64,000 bases of DNA from JAFLCL01 sp039809495 (GTDB lineage Bacteria > Myxococcota_A > Polyangia > Polyangiales > Sandaracinaceae). Below the pieces are notes generated by a model, which was not told where the DNA came from, did no database searches, and saw nothing but the letters and a program-made list of their open reading frames with translations. Below, one piece after another: positions 52,255 to 60,310 of the stretch (the first letter of the stretch is position 1; each line of letters begins with the position of its first letter). The DNA is taken from positions 62,001 to 126,000 of the forward strand of contig JBDHVC010000001.1 in assembly GCA_039809495.1 (NCBI GenBank), given 5' to 3'. The position numbers and the translations under genes are program-made.

Positions 52255-53667
52255 TCAGGGGATCCACGCGACGTCGAGCAGCCCACCGACGGGGAGCATC
52301 GTGGGGGCGTCTTCCCTGCGTTCGAGCTCGACGTGGTTGCCGTTCCACGCGCGCACGGGCGGCGCGCCGTCGCTCGCGAGTTGGACCACCCGCAGGCGGT
52401 TGAGACCGGGGACGAGCGGGACCTCCACGGCGAAGGAGCCGTCGTCCCCCACCTCGCCCTCGCCGATGCTGTCCGGCCCCGCGACGCTCAGCCGTTCGAC
52501 GGTGATCCGGCTGCCGGGACGCGCGGCGCCTCGGACGACGAACGCCGGATCGACCGCGATGAGCGCCGCCGAGTCGAAGATGATTCTCGGAAAATCACGC
52601 CCGCCGAGGAGCAGGCGGCCGTCACCTCCTCGCCCGCCCGAGTCATCGCCATCTCCCCCCCGCAGATCCGCGGAGGGCTCGCAGTCGAGCGCGCTCGCCG
52701 TGACGCTGGCGAGACCACCGCCGCCTCCGCCTCCGCGCGAGCCGGCCGGAGCCGATCCGCCACGTCCCACGATCTCGCCGAGGCAGAGGTTGCCGAGGAC
52801 GACGACGGCGAGGCTCCCCGCCCCGTCCCCACCGGCTCCGGCGCCTCCGCCTCCACCTCCTCCGCCGCAGCGAGGCGCGAAGAAATCGAGGGCACAGCTC
52901 GGATCGATCGGCTCGGCGGGCTCACCCGCGGGGACACCGACGCCGCCCGCCTCCGCGGAGGCGCCGCCCCCCGCGCCGCGCTCCGCGCTCGCGCCGAGCC
53001 CGCCACCGGGCCCGGGGGCGTCGCGTCCCAGCTCGGCGCCACCCGCGCCCCCGCCCGGCCCAGGCGCGGCCTCGAGCGCGGAGACGTCGAAGCGATCGAT
53101 TCGCGCGTCCCCGAACACCACCCAGCGCACGGGCTCGCCGCGCCCGGCGAGGACGCTGGCCGACCCGGCCGTGACCGAGGCCGCGAAGTAGACGCCGTCC
53201 GCGCTGGTGCGGGACGCGGCCGGGACGCTCAGGGCGTCCGTCGGGAAGACCTGGACGAGCCCTCGGGAGACACCGCTCGGCGCGGTGACGGTGAGGTACG
53301 AGCGCGTGGCGTCGAACGGGGCTGGGATCGTCTGCCCCGAGTTGGGGGCGAGGTCGCGGACGCTGGCGATCACCGCGCAGCGCTCCGCGTCGCAGCGCTG
53401 CGCCAGGAGCTCGAGCGCCCCGTCGCCGCTCACCGTGGCGTCCGTCCAGTCGTCGCCGCTCGAGACGAGGACGGTCACGAACGCCCCCTGCCCCTCGTAG
53501 GCCGCGATGTTCTCGACCATCACCGGCGTGGGCGGTGGCGGCCCCGCGTCGCGCGTCCCTGGAGGGACCGGATCCCCACCCTCACACGCCGAGGCGAGGA
53601 GCCCACCGGCGAGCAAGAGGGTGCCGAGCGACCGCGTCGGGAGGGAGCGCTCGCTCGTCCCGCGCAT
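52255..53667 (-). CDS. Gly-rich lipoprotein
   Basis: 470 residues from ATG 53667; a TTG one codon earlier is also in frame. Lipobox LLASAC is followed by a Pro-rich spacer (DAGPPPPTPVMV). Residues about 50-200 look like beta-sandwich material. A central low-complexity part has long Gly tracts (CGGGGGGGGAGAGGDGAG, GSRGGGGGGGLASV) interrupted by Cys (DPSCALDFFAPRC, LGNLCLG, ALDCEPS). The C-terminal 100 residues look like a carboxypeptidase-regulatory or Ig-like fold (VPLVPGLNRLRVVQL). No family is recognised. The Gly tracts resemble surface-displayed passenger sequences. It starts one base inside the preceding gene's stop. Confidence 0.75.
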   Translation of the reverse strand: MRGTSERSLPTRSLGTLLLAGGLLASACEGGDPVPPGTRDAGPPPPTPVMVENIAAYEGQGAFVTVLVSSGDDWTDATVSGDGALELLAQRCDAERCAVIASVRDLAPNSGQTIPAPFDATRSYLTVTAPSGVSRGLVQVFPTDALSVPAASRTSADGVYFAASVTAGSASVLAGRGEPVRWVVFGDARIDRFDVSALEAAPGPGGGAGGAELGRDAPGPGGGLGASAERGAGGGASAEAGGVGVPAGEPAEPIDPSCALDFFAPRCGGGGGGGGAGAGGDGAGSLAVVVLGNLCLGEIVGRGGSAPAGSRGGGGGGGLASVTASALDCEPSADLRGGDGDDSGGRGGDGRLLLGGRDFPRIIFDSAALIAVDPAFVVRGAARPGSRITVERLSVAGPDSIGEGEVGDDGSFAVEVPLVPGLNRLRVVQLASDGAPPVRAWNGNHVELERREDAPTMLPVGGLLDVAWIP

Positions 53668-54917
53668 CAATCGCGCGCTCGCTCGACGAAGAACCCATCG
53701 AAGGCGTCGCCGTAGTCGCCATCTCCGGCTGCGAAGATGACGATCCGGGTGCTCCCGCGCTGAAGCGCGCGGAGGCCGAGCGGGTAGATGAGCGTCTGCG
53801 TCTCCTCGGCGCCGCCCGCCCCTCCGGTCGCGTCCGGCGTCTGCTGGGGCTCCTCGCCGCCGACCGCGCCGCTCATCAGCTGCTCGAGCGTCGGATCGAT
53901 CGCGCTACCGCCGCCCGAGGGAGCGGGATCCGCCGGGGTCGCTGGCGCCGCCGCGGGCGCCGGCGCGGCGTCGGTGGTGGACGTGCTCGTGTCGGCCTCG
54001 GTGCTCCCCTCCATCGCGGCGCGGCCGAAGGGCGCGATGGGCTCCGGGATGAAGTCGATCGCGCGTGCGCCGGTCGCGGCCTCGATGAGCGGCGGCTCGA
54101 GGCGCGCGAGCGCCCACTCGATCGCGGCCATGCGGGCCTCGGGATCCTCGTCGATCACCATCGTTCGGTTCTCGAGCTCGAACCAGCGCGAGAAGCCGTG
54201 GTTCGGGAAGAGCACCTCGATGCGCTCGACGCGCCCCTGCTGGAGCAGGACGCGGAGCACGAGGTGCATCTCGCGCTCGAGGCGGTTGCCGCCCGGGACC
54301 GGGATCGCGTAGTGTGCGTGGTAGTGCTTGACGCAGCGCTCCGGCGTGCAGACCGGCGCGGGGGCCGAGCCGAACGCGCGGGAGAATTCCGGGTTCTGGC
54401 GCGCGACCTGGGCGATGGGCGAGCCGAAATTGCGGATACCGACCAGCGTCCGCATCCAGAACTGCGCCGCGTTCGTCACCCACTGGCGGCGCTCCTCCGC
54501 TTGCTGCTGCGCGCGCTGCGCCTCGAGCTCGGCGGTGTGCGCCTCTGTCTCCTCGCGCCCGGAGCTCACCTGCTGGAGCGCGGTCTGGCGCGCGCGCGCC
54601 TGCTCGACGTAGGTGCCGTCCGGATAGGCGCGGAGGTAGAAGGCGAGCCCGTCGGCGGAGCCGTTGCTCGCCGACCACGTCGACGCCTCGTTCGCCTCAC
54701 GCTCGGCGCGAACATCGGAGCTCCAAGCGCCGTTCTGGTAATGGGTCGCGTAGTCGGCGAGCGCGATGAGCCGATCGTTGGGCTCGCTCGTCGTTCGGAT
54801 GCGACGGTAGAGCGCGATCTCCTCGTGCGAGACGAACATCGAGCAGCCGACCGCGAGCGACGCGAGCGCGAAGGCGAGCGCCGCGATCGAGACACGCGAG
54901 CGAGGGGTCGCGGTCAT
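53667..54917 (-). CDS. Lipoprotein with TPR-like helical and C-terminal beta domains
   Basis: 416 residues. ATG 54917 is preceded by GGAGGT at ideal spacing. Lipobox LAVGC. An N-terminal helical part (about 25-130) has TPR-like spacing (YRRIRTTSEPNDRLIALADYA, LAFYLRAYPDGTYVEQA), then a Gln/Glu coiled-coil (ELEAQRAQQQAEERRQW). A conserved-looking beta domain (about 190-290) contains CVKHYHAHYAIPVPGGNRLE and VLFPNHGFSRWFE, and the linker is Pro/Ala-rich. A final strand-rich piece ends the protein. Function unknown; the mixture suggests a periplasmic scaffold anchored in the outer membrane. TGATG overlaps join it to both neighbours. Confidence 0.75.
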   Translation of the reverse strand: MTATPRSRVSIAALAFALASLAVGCSMFVSHEEIALYRRIRTTSEPNDRLIALADYATHYQNGAWSSDVRAEREANEASTWSASNGSADGLAFYLRAYPDGTYVEQARARQTALQQVSSGREETEAHTAELEAQRAQQQAEERRQWVTNAAQFWMRTLVGIRNFGSPIAQVARQNPEFSRAFGSAPAPVCTPERCVKHYHAHYAIPVPGGNRLEREMHLVLRVLLQQGRVERIEVLFPNHGFSRWFELENRTMVIDEDPEARMAAIEWALARLEPPLIEAATGARAIDFIPEPIAPFGRAAMEGSTEADTSTSTTDAAPAPAAAPATPADPAPSGGGSAIDPTLEQLMSGAVGGEEPQQTPDATGGAGGAEETQTLIYPLGLRALQRGSTRIVIFAAGDGDYGDAFDGFFVERARD

Positions 54918-55324
54918 CACACACCTCCACAGAAGTTGCACTGCGCGACGTCCGCCGTGGGGACCTCCACCGGCGTCTGATCGAGCGCGCGGATGCAGGC
55001 GTCCGCGCTCTTCTGCGTCGGGGTCTCGCACGGGAAGCTGAAGCCGGTGCAGTAGGCGTAGGGGCCGCCCGTGCCCGTGCGCCGCGTGCAGTTGGCGTAC
55101 TCGGTGACGGGCAGCCGTCCGCCGTTCAGCTCGCGCGCGCAGAAGTACGTGCGGTAGGCCTCGCAGAATTCGGCCGGATCGGCGAGCTCGCCGCTCCCAT
55201 CGCAGCTCCCGACGTGGCCGGGGCTCGGTCCGCCGAGCGCGAGGAACAGGATGATCCCGGCGAGCAAGCGCGGCGCGAGCCGCCGCGGCCTCTCTCGGAG
55301 CGCCGACTGTCGTTCATCCGTCAC
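54917..55324 (-). CDS. Small secreted Cys-rich protein
   Basis: 135 residues. A basic N-terminus and hydrophobic stretch (LLAGIILFLALGG) are followed by a mature part with ten cysteines (GSCDG, EFCEA, YFCAR, ANCTR, AYCTG, FPCET, DACIR and QCNFCGG), an even number as expected for disulfides. No family is recognised. The Cys in GHVGSCDG could be a poor lipobox, but the -1/-3 residues do not fit well. GTG 55324 overlaps the barrel gene's stop (GTGA), and its own stop overlaps the next start by one base. Confidence 0.7.
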   Translation of the reverse strand: MTDERQSALRERPRRLAPRLLAGIILFLALGGPSPGHVGSCDGSGELADPAEFCEAYRTYFCARELNGGRLPVTEYANCTRRTGTGGPYAYCTGFSFPCETPTQKSADACIRALDQTPVEVPTADVAQCNFCGGV

Positions 55325-56055
55325 GGGAGCACCTCGTAGTCGAAGATCAGGCCGGCGTCCGCGCTCAACATCGGCTGGACGAAGGCGGCGAAATACGTCG
55401 AGAACACCACGTCGAGGTAGACGCCGAAGCCGGACAGGAATTTGTACTGCGCGCCGCCGCCGAGCTCGACGCCGATCGTCTGGTATGCGCCCGACAGGCC
55501 GAGCGGGATCCCGACGTGGGCGTTCACCTGGAGGGCGTCGCCGAGCCAGACGCGCAGGAAATAGCTCGGCGCGAGCGTCCACTGGCCGAGCTCGAAGAAG
55601 CCGTCCGCGTAGGCGAGATCGGTCGGATCGGGCGTCACGTTCGTCGCGATGCCGAGGCCGACGCCGTGCTGGAGATCTCCGTCGCCCTCGAAGTAGTAGG
55701 CGCCGCGGAGCTGGAGATACACCGGCGCCGCGAGATCCTGATGCAGGACATCCGGATCGTAGTAGAGCCGGAGCGATCCGCCCGCGCCGATCGTGCCGTC
55801 GATGAACGCCGAGCGATGGGCGATCGGCGCGCTCGACGCCGCGGGCCCCTCGCCGCCGCCTCCCCACGCGTAGCCGCCGCTCGCGCCTCGGGTCGGCACG
55901 GCCTCGTCGTCACTGCTCTCGTCCACGCGACGTTGGGCGTGAGCGTCGAGCGACCACGAAGCGAGGCTCGCCGCGAGCGCGAGCCCCGCGAGCGTCGCCC
56001 CGATCGAGGGGCGAGCCTTCGATCGACGAACCCTGAGGGAAAGTAGGGATTTCAC
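55321..56055 (-). CDS. Outer-membrane beta-barrel, first gene of the five-gene operon
   Basis: 244 residues with a signal peptide (GATLAGLALAASLASWSLDAHA-QRR) and an acidic/Gly-rich linker. About 170 residues of barrel-like strands follow (GSLRLYYDP, VYLQLRGAYYFEGDG, LAPSYFLRVWLGDALQV, TIGVELGGGAQYKF). Size suggests 8-10 strands. It starts with GTG 56055, with a good promoter 8 bases upstream and no ribosome site, so the operon mRNA is probably leaderless. Its role may be a pore or anchor for the Cys-rich protein and the two lipoproteins encoded after it. Confidence 0.78.
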   Translation of the reverse strand: MKSLLSLRVRRSKARPSIGATLAGLALAASLASWSLDAHAQRRVDESSDDEAVPTRGASGGYAWGGGGEGPAASSAPIAHRSAFIDGTIGAGGSLRLYYDPDVLHQDLAAPVYLQLRGAYYFEGDGDLQHGVGLGIATNVTPDPTDLAYADGFFELGQWTLAPSYFLRVWLGDALQVNAHVGIPLGLSGAYQTIGVELGGGAQYKFLSGFGVYLDVVFSTYFAAFVQPMLSADAGLIFDYEVLP

Positions 56056-56063
56056 GGGCGGCG

Positions 56064-56092
56064 AAACTAGAGGACCGCCTCGCGCCGGTCAA
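56064..56092 (-). promoter_or_regulatory. Promoter of the five-gene envelope operon
   Basis: On the minus strand TTGACC, exactly 17 bases, TAGTTT, then 8 bases to GTG 56055. It is the only clear promoter for the block down to 51670. Confidence 0.65.
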
Positions 56093-56124
56093 GACGGCGA
56101 GCGACGTCGCCGCGGGCGCGATGC

Positions 56125-56130
56125 TATAAG
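56125..56130 (+). promoter_or_regulatory. -10 element TATAAG, leaderless arrangement
   Basis: GCTATAAGGCTCGCC with TATAAG 7 bases before GTG 56138. There is no recognisable -35. It is back to back with the minus-strand operon promoter. Confidence 0.55.
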
Positions 56131-56137
56131 GCTCGCC

Positions 56138-56752
56138 GTGGCGAAGTTCCTCTCGGGCTTCGGCGTCGCGAGCGCGCTCTTCGTCCTCGTCGGCGCCTTC
56201 TTGCACCTGGGCCTCGGGTGGGGGCCACCCGCGCCCACGCCGAGCGTCGATCCGCTCGAGGGCTCGCAGGCGGCGCTCGAGCCGGCCGAGGAGGAGGCCC
56301 CGAGCGAGCCCCGCCGGCGTCGCCGACGCGCCGCGCGGCCCGAGGAGCGCGTGGCGAGCGGGCCGAGCGGGCCGAGCGGCGAGGCGCTCACGCGCGTGAC
56401 GACCACCGGCGACGACCTGCGCGAGGGCGATCCGCGGGTGATCGACGGAGCCGCGCAGGGCGGCGAGGCGCAGCTCTCGCCGCGGCAGATCGAGAGCGTC
56501 TTCGACGGCGCGATGCCCCGCATCCGCCGCTGCCTCGTCCTCGCGGCGGGCGACGAGCTCGTGCGCGGTCGGCTGGTGTTCGGGCTGCGCATTCGCGGGA
56601 CGGGCGAGGTCAGCGCCGTGAGCCTCACCGGTCCCGCCGCCGTGACCACGGGCGAGGCGGGCGAGTGCCTGCGCGGGCTCGTGCGCGCGACGCGCTTCCC
56701 GAGCTTCGATGGGCCCGAGATGCTCGCCCGCTACCCCATCGTGCTGGAGTGA
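56138..56752 (+). CDS. AgmX/PglI C-terminal-domain (TonB-like) protein
   Basis: 204 residues. An N-terminal membrane helix or signal anchor (GVASALFVLVGAFLHLGLG) is followed by a charged Arg/Glu/Pro linker (PSEPRRRRRRAARPEE). The C-terminal domain (about 110-204) has two Cys (IRRCLVLA and GECLRGLV), a central GEVSAV strand and the closing RATRFPSFDG...YPIVLE. This matches the energy-transducer-like fold at the end of AgmX and PglI gliding-motility proteins as I recall it. It would span the periplasm. The next gene starts in its stop codon (GTGA), so it is tied to the GT-C protein. Confidence 0.7.
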   Translation: MAKFLSGFGVASALFVLVGAFLHLGLGWGPPAPTPSVDPLEGSQAALEPAEEEAPSEPRRRRRRAARPEERVASGPSGPSGEALTRVTTTGDDLREGDPRVIDGAAQGGEAQLSPRQIESVFDGAMPRIRRCLVLAAGDELVRGRLVFGLRIRGTGEVSAVSLTGPAAVTTGEAGECLRGLVRATRFPSFDGPEMLARYPIVLE

Positions 56753-58581
56753 GCGGCGTGGCGTCGAACGAAGCTCCCCGCGAGGCGTCGCCCGCGCCGG
56801 ATCGCTCCTCCGCCAAGGGACTCTGGATCGCGCGCGCCGGCCTCGTCCTCGTCACGATCGCCGCGTGGGCGCGCACGCTCACGCAGCCCCTCGTTCGGAG
56901 CTGGGACGACGGCCACTTCCTCGACCCGTCGGCCAACCCGACGCTCGTGCCCTCGTGGTCGGCCTTCGTGTCGGCGTGGACCGAGATCCACTTCGACGCC
57001 TACCAGCCGCTCCACCTGCTCTCGTACTGGATCGACGTCCCGCTCTGGGGCGCGAGCGGGCCGGTCGTCCACGCGACGAACCTCCTCTTCTGGATCGCGA
57101 TCGTGCTCCTCCTCGAGCGCGCGCTCGAGCGGCTCGGCCTCTCGCGGGTCGCCGCGAGCGTCTCGGCGGCGCTCTTCGCGGTCCACCCGAGCGCGATGGA
57201 GATCGTCGGCTGGGGCACCGGGCGCAAGGACCTCGTCGCCCTCCTCTTCTCGATGGCTGCCCTGCTCGCGCACCTCGACGCGAAGGGCCGCTGGGATCGC
57301 TCGGCGTGGCTCTCGCGCCTCTTCTTCCTCCTCGCGATGCTGGGCAAGACGGCATCGATGCCGCTCCCGCTCGTGCTCCTCGCGATCGACGCGTGGTGTG
57401 GGCGCCGCTCGCTCCGCGAGGCGGTGCTCCAGCAGCTCCCCTCGCTCGGCGTCGCCGCCGCGCTCGGCGGCCTCGTGCTCTACATCTGGCAGAGCCACGA
57501 CCTCATCCGCGGGATGGGCACGGACGCGAGCGGGATCGACTGGGCGCTCGTGCCGGCGACGCTCACGCACTACCTCCACGTCGCGTTCTTCCCGGACGCG
57601 CTCACGCCGATGTACGCGTTCGAGCGCGATCGCCCGAGCACGACGCTCGAGATCGTGCTCGGCCCGGTCGCCTTCGCGATCGCTCTCGCGCTCGCGTCTC
57701 GGGCGCGCCGTCGCGGGGGGGCGTTCGCGCTCGCGGGCGCGGGCCTCGTCGCCGCCCTGCTCTTTCTCCTCCCAGTCTCGAACCTCGTCCCGCTCTACTT
57801 CCAGTGGGCGGATCGCTACCTGGTCTGGGCGTCGATCGGCCTCGCGCTCTCGCTCGGTGCCTGCCTCGACATCGTGTTCACGGGCGAGGGGCGGACCGCG
57901 CGCGTCGCCGTCGTCGGCGGCCTGCTCGTGCTCGCGCTCGCCGCGCGGAGCGTCCAGTACGCCGGCGTGTGGGCGAACGATCTGCGGCTCTGGGAGCACG
58001 CGGTGTCCGTGGAGCCGCGCTCCTACTACGCCTGGATGAAGCTCGGCGAGGTCCGCCGAGACGCGAGGCAATTGGGCCCTGCGCTCGACGCCTACGCGCG
58101 CGCGATCGCGATCGCGCCCGATCTGCGGCTCGGCCACGCGGCCTTCGTCTACACGCTCGGGCTGCGCGACGAGCAGCGCCACGATCTGACCCCCTCGCGC
58201 GCGCTCGAGCACTCCGAGCGCTTCCTGCGCCGCATGGACGACGCGCACGCGCTCCGCGATCTCGCGGCGGACATGGCCGACCAGGGCTACCGACAGGCGA
58301 TGACCTACGTCCTCGCGCGCTCGTTCGACCTCGCGCCGCCCCGCGAGGACCAGCTCGAGCACGCCGTCGCGGTCCAGCTCCAGAGCGGGAACCTCTGGCT
58401 CGCGCGCTTCTACCTCTCGCGCATGCGCCAGCGCCCGCTCTCGGCGCTGGTCAACGCCTTCTGGCGACGCGAGCGGGCGGCGCACGAGGCGACGCATGGG
58501 GGCGCCGACGCCGCGCGAGGCGCGGACCCTGGCCCGCCGGGGATCGCCCTCGACGTCGACGATCTCGGCGACGCGCCCTGA
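56749..58581 (+). CDS. Polytopic GT-C-like (TMTC-type) protein with C-terminal TPR
   Basis: 610 residues. About ten membrane helices occupy residues 20-420. The first loop contains LVRSWDDGHFLD, where paired Asp residues mark the catalytic loop of GT-C glycosyltransferases. YQPLHLLSYW and the HATNLLFWI helix also resemble the TMTC / PMT-related family. GWGTGRKDLVALL and LYFQWADRYLVW fit the same type. The C-terminal 180 residues are periplasmic TPR-like helices (YYAWMKLGEVRRDARQLGPA). TMTC proteins O-mannosylate secreted proteins, so this is a candidate protein O-glycosyltransferase. GTG 56749 overlaps the upstream stop; a GTG at 56758 is also possible. Confidence 0.72.
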   Translation: MSGVASNEAPREASPAPDRSSAKGLWIARAGLVLVTIAAWARTLTQPLVRSWDDGHFLDPSANPTLVPSWSAFVSAWTEIHFDAYQPLHLLSYWIDVPLWGASGPVVHATNLLFWIAIVLLLERALERLGLSRVAASVSAALFAVHPSAMEIVGWGTGRKDLVALLFSMAALLAHLDAKGRWDRSAWLSRLFFLLAMLGKTASMPLPLVLLAIDAWCGRRSLREAVLQQLPSLGVAAALGGLVLYIWQSHDLIRGMGTDASGIDWALVPATLTHYLHVAFFPDALTPMYAFERDRPSTTLEIVLGPVAFAIALALASRARRRGGAFALAGAGLVAALLFLLPVSNLVPLYFQWADRYLVWASIGLALSLGACLDIVFTGEGRTARVAVVGGLLVLALAARSVQYAGVWANDLRLWEHAVSVEPRSYYAWMKLGEVRRDARQLGPALDAYARAIAIAPDLRLGHAAFVYTLGLRDEQRHDLTPSRALEHSERFLRRMDDAHALRDLAADMADQGYRQAMTYVLARSFDLAPPREDQLEHAVAVQLQSGNLWLARFYLSRMRQRPLSALVNAFWRRERAAHEATHGGADAARGADPGPPGIALDVDDLGDAP

Positions 58582-58585
58582 ACGG

Positions 58586-59404
58586 TCACGCTCCTCGAAA
58601 GACCGGCGCGCGCTTCTCCGCGAAGGCCGCGAGCGCCTCGAGCCGATCGGAGGAGGCGAGCGTCCGCTCGTAGGCGCGGCGCTCGAGCGCGAGTCCGTCC
58701 TCGAGGCAGAGATCCGCCGCGGCGTCGACGGCCTCGAGCGCCGCGGCGATCGCGATCGGGGCCGCCGCGAGGAGCGGGGCGACGAAGCGCTCCGCCGCGA
58801 CGATCGCGCTCTCGTCCGGATCGGCGAGCGCGTTCACGAGGCCGATCGCGAGCGCCTGCGCGGCGTCGATCCGCCTCCCGAAGACGATCAGCTCCTTCGC
58901 GCGCGCCCCCCCCACGGCCCTCGCGAGGCGCTGCGTGCCGCCCGCGCCCGGGATGATCCCGAGCGACGTCTCCGTCAGGCCGAGCGTCGCGTCGCGCGAC
59001 GCGACGCGGAAGTCGCAGGCGAGCGCGAGCTCGAGGCCGCCGCCGAGCGCGACTCCGTCGATCGCCGCGACGACGGGGATCGGCAGCCTGTCGATCGCGC
59101 CGAAGCACACGCGATAGAGGGAGAGGAAGTCGCGGACCTCCTCCTCGTCCATGCCGCGGCGCTCCTTGAGATCGGCCCCCGACGAGAACGCTTGGCCGCC
59201 TCGGCCGGCGATGATGATCGCGCGGAGGGATCGGTCGGCGGCGGCCTCTCGCGCGAGGTGGCCGAGCGCTCGCACGCTCGCCCGGGCCAAGGCGTTGCGG
59301 CGCTCGGGGCGATCGATCGTCCAGATCGCGAGCGCTCCGCGGCGTTCCACGTGGATCCCGGTGCTCCCCCCCGCCGCCTCGATCTCGCGTTCCGTCGTGC
59401 TCAT
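58586..59404 (-). CDS. Enoyl-CoA hydratase/isomerase family protein
   Basis: 272 residues of the crotonase fold. The oxyanion-hole blocks are FSSGADLKER and DGVALGGGLELALACD, the first catalytic Glu is in GGLELA and the second in LTETSLGIIPGAGGTQRL. Both Glu are present, so it should be a true hydratase (enoyl-CoA to 3-hydroxyacyl-CoA). The sequence resembles the methylglutaconyl-CoA hydratase/AUH group, which would link it to leucine breakdown along with the acyl-CoA dehydrogenase at 37.7 kb; this is tentative. A -10-like TAGATC lies 6 bases before the ATG on the minus strand. It converges with the GT-C gene with a 4-base gap. Confidence 0.93.
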   Translation of the reverse strand: MSTTEREIEAAGGSTGIHVERRGALAIWTIDRPERRNALARASVRALGHLAREAAADRSLRAIIIAGRGGQAFSSGADLKERRGMDEEEVRDFLSLYRVCFGAIDRLPIPVVAAIDGVALGGGLELALACDFRVASRDATLGLTETSLGIIPGAGGTQRLARAVGGARAKELIVFGRRIDAAQALAIGLVNALADPDESAIVAAERFVAPLLAAAPIAIAAALEAVDAAADLCLEDGLALERRAYERTLASSDRLEALAAFAEKRAPVFRGA

Positions 59405-59480
59405 CCGCGCGATCTATCACGATCGCGGCGCGCACGATGGGCTCCCCCGCGTGCGCGCCGCGGGGGCTCTCGGGACGCCC

Positions 59481-60230
59481 TCACATGAGCGGCGGATCGA
59501 AGCGGATGCAGCGATCCCCCGCGCAGAATTCGTCGAGCGCGTTGGCGCTCGGTTGAGCGACGACCGCGATGACGATCGCGAGCGCGACGACGGCGACCAC
59601 GCTCACGCCGGTCACGATCCAGACGATGGGATCCTCGTACCACTGGGGCGGGCCCTGCTCGGGGATCGCGACGAGCTCCAGGTCCCAACGGCTCCGCTCG
59701 CCGGACACCGCCTGGATCGTGCGGAGCGCGTCCTCGTAGCCGTGGAGCGAGAGGCGCAGCTGGTGCTCGCCGTCGGCCAGATCGACGTCGAGGGGCGTGT
59801 CCCCTCGGTAGCGCTCGTCGACGAAGAGCCGCGCGCCCTCTGGCGTCGTCGCGACGACGAGCACGTGCGCGAGCGCGAAGAGATCGACCGGGATGCGGAC
59901 CTCTTGCCCCGCGCCGACCTCGATGACGTCGGTGTACTCGCTGTAGCCCTCGAGCCGAACGCGCACGGTGTGCTGGCCCGCCGCGACGTCGACGGGCCCC
60001 ATCGGGCCGACGCCGACGACCTGCTCGTCGATCGACACCTCGGCGCCGTCCGGGAGCTGATCGAAGACGACGCTGCCCCCCCTGCGCTCGATCGTGCGCT
60101 CCGCGCTCGCGCCGCCGCGCCGCGGGCCTCGGCGCTGCGCCGCCGCGCTCGACGCGCCGAGCGAGAGGCTCGCCACGAGCGAGAGCAGGACGATCGAGAC
60201 CCAGCGGTGGAGGAGCGCCATCTCGCGCAT
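59481..60230 (-). CDS. PEGA-domain secreted protein with C-terminal membrane helix
   Basis: 249 residues from ATG 60230. A signal peptide (IVLLSLVASLSLGASSAAAQ) is followed by two or three PEGA repeats. They are GGSVVFDQLPDGAEVSIDEQ and VVATTPEGARLFVDERYRG, each ending in an AGQHTVRVRLEGY or DGEHQLRLSLHGY strand. A membrane helix (IVWIVTGVSVVAVVALAIVI) and a short tail with two Cys follow. PEGA domains are surface or periplasmic beta-sandwich modules. The frame opens at ATG 60239, but the -10 abuts that codon, so translation from 60230 (or 60221) is more likely. Confidence 0.85.
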   Translation of the reverse strand: MREMALLHRWVSIVLLSLVASLSLGASSAAAQRRGPRRGGASAERTIERRGGSVVFDQLPDGAEVSIDEQVVGVGPMGPVDVAAGQHTVRVRLEGYSEYTDVIEVGAGQEVRIPVDLFALAHVLVVATTPEGARLFVDERYRGDTPLDVDLADGEHQLRLSLHGYEDALRTIQAVSGERSRWDLELVAIPEQGPPQWYEDPIVWIVTGVSVVAVVALAIVIAVVAQPSANALDEFCAGDRCIRFDPPLM

Positions 60231-60238
60231 CGACGTCA

Positions 60239-60267
60239 TCGTAGAGAGGAGCGGGCGATCGGGTCAA
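60239..60267 (-). promoter_or_regulatory. Promoter of the PEGA-protein gene
   Basis: On the minus strand TTGACC, 17 bases, CTACGA, ending at the upstream ATG 60239. It argues for the downstream ATG 60230 as start, again 8 bases from the -10. Confidence 0.55.
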
Positions 60268-60298
60268 CGACGAGTCGTCGAGCGCGCGGCGAACGCGC

Positions 60299-60304
60299 TA
60301 CAAC
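60299..60304 (+). promoter_or_regulatory. -10 element TACAAC, leaderless arrangement
   Basis: GCTACAACCCCGCC with TACAAC 6 bases before ATG 60311, divergent from the PEGA promoter. No ribosome site precedes the ATG. Confidence 0.5.
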
Positions 60305-60310
60305 CCCGCC

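Noticed and set aside
52581..52597. TGATTCTCGGAAAATCA, resembling a Fur box
   Set aside because: It lies inside the Gly-rich lipoprotein coding sequence and its halves are not a 7-1-7 match; no promoter is near. Mentioned only as a possible relative of the palindrome at 51621.
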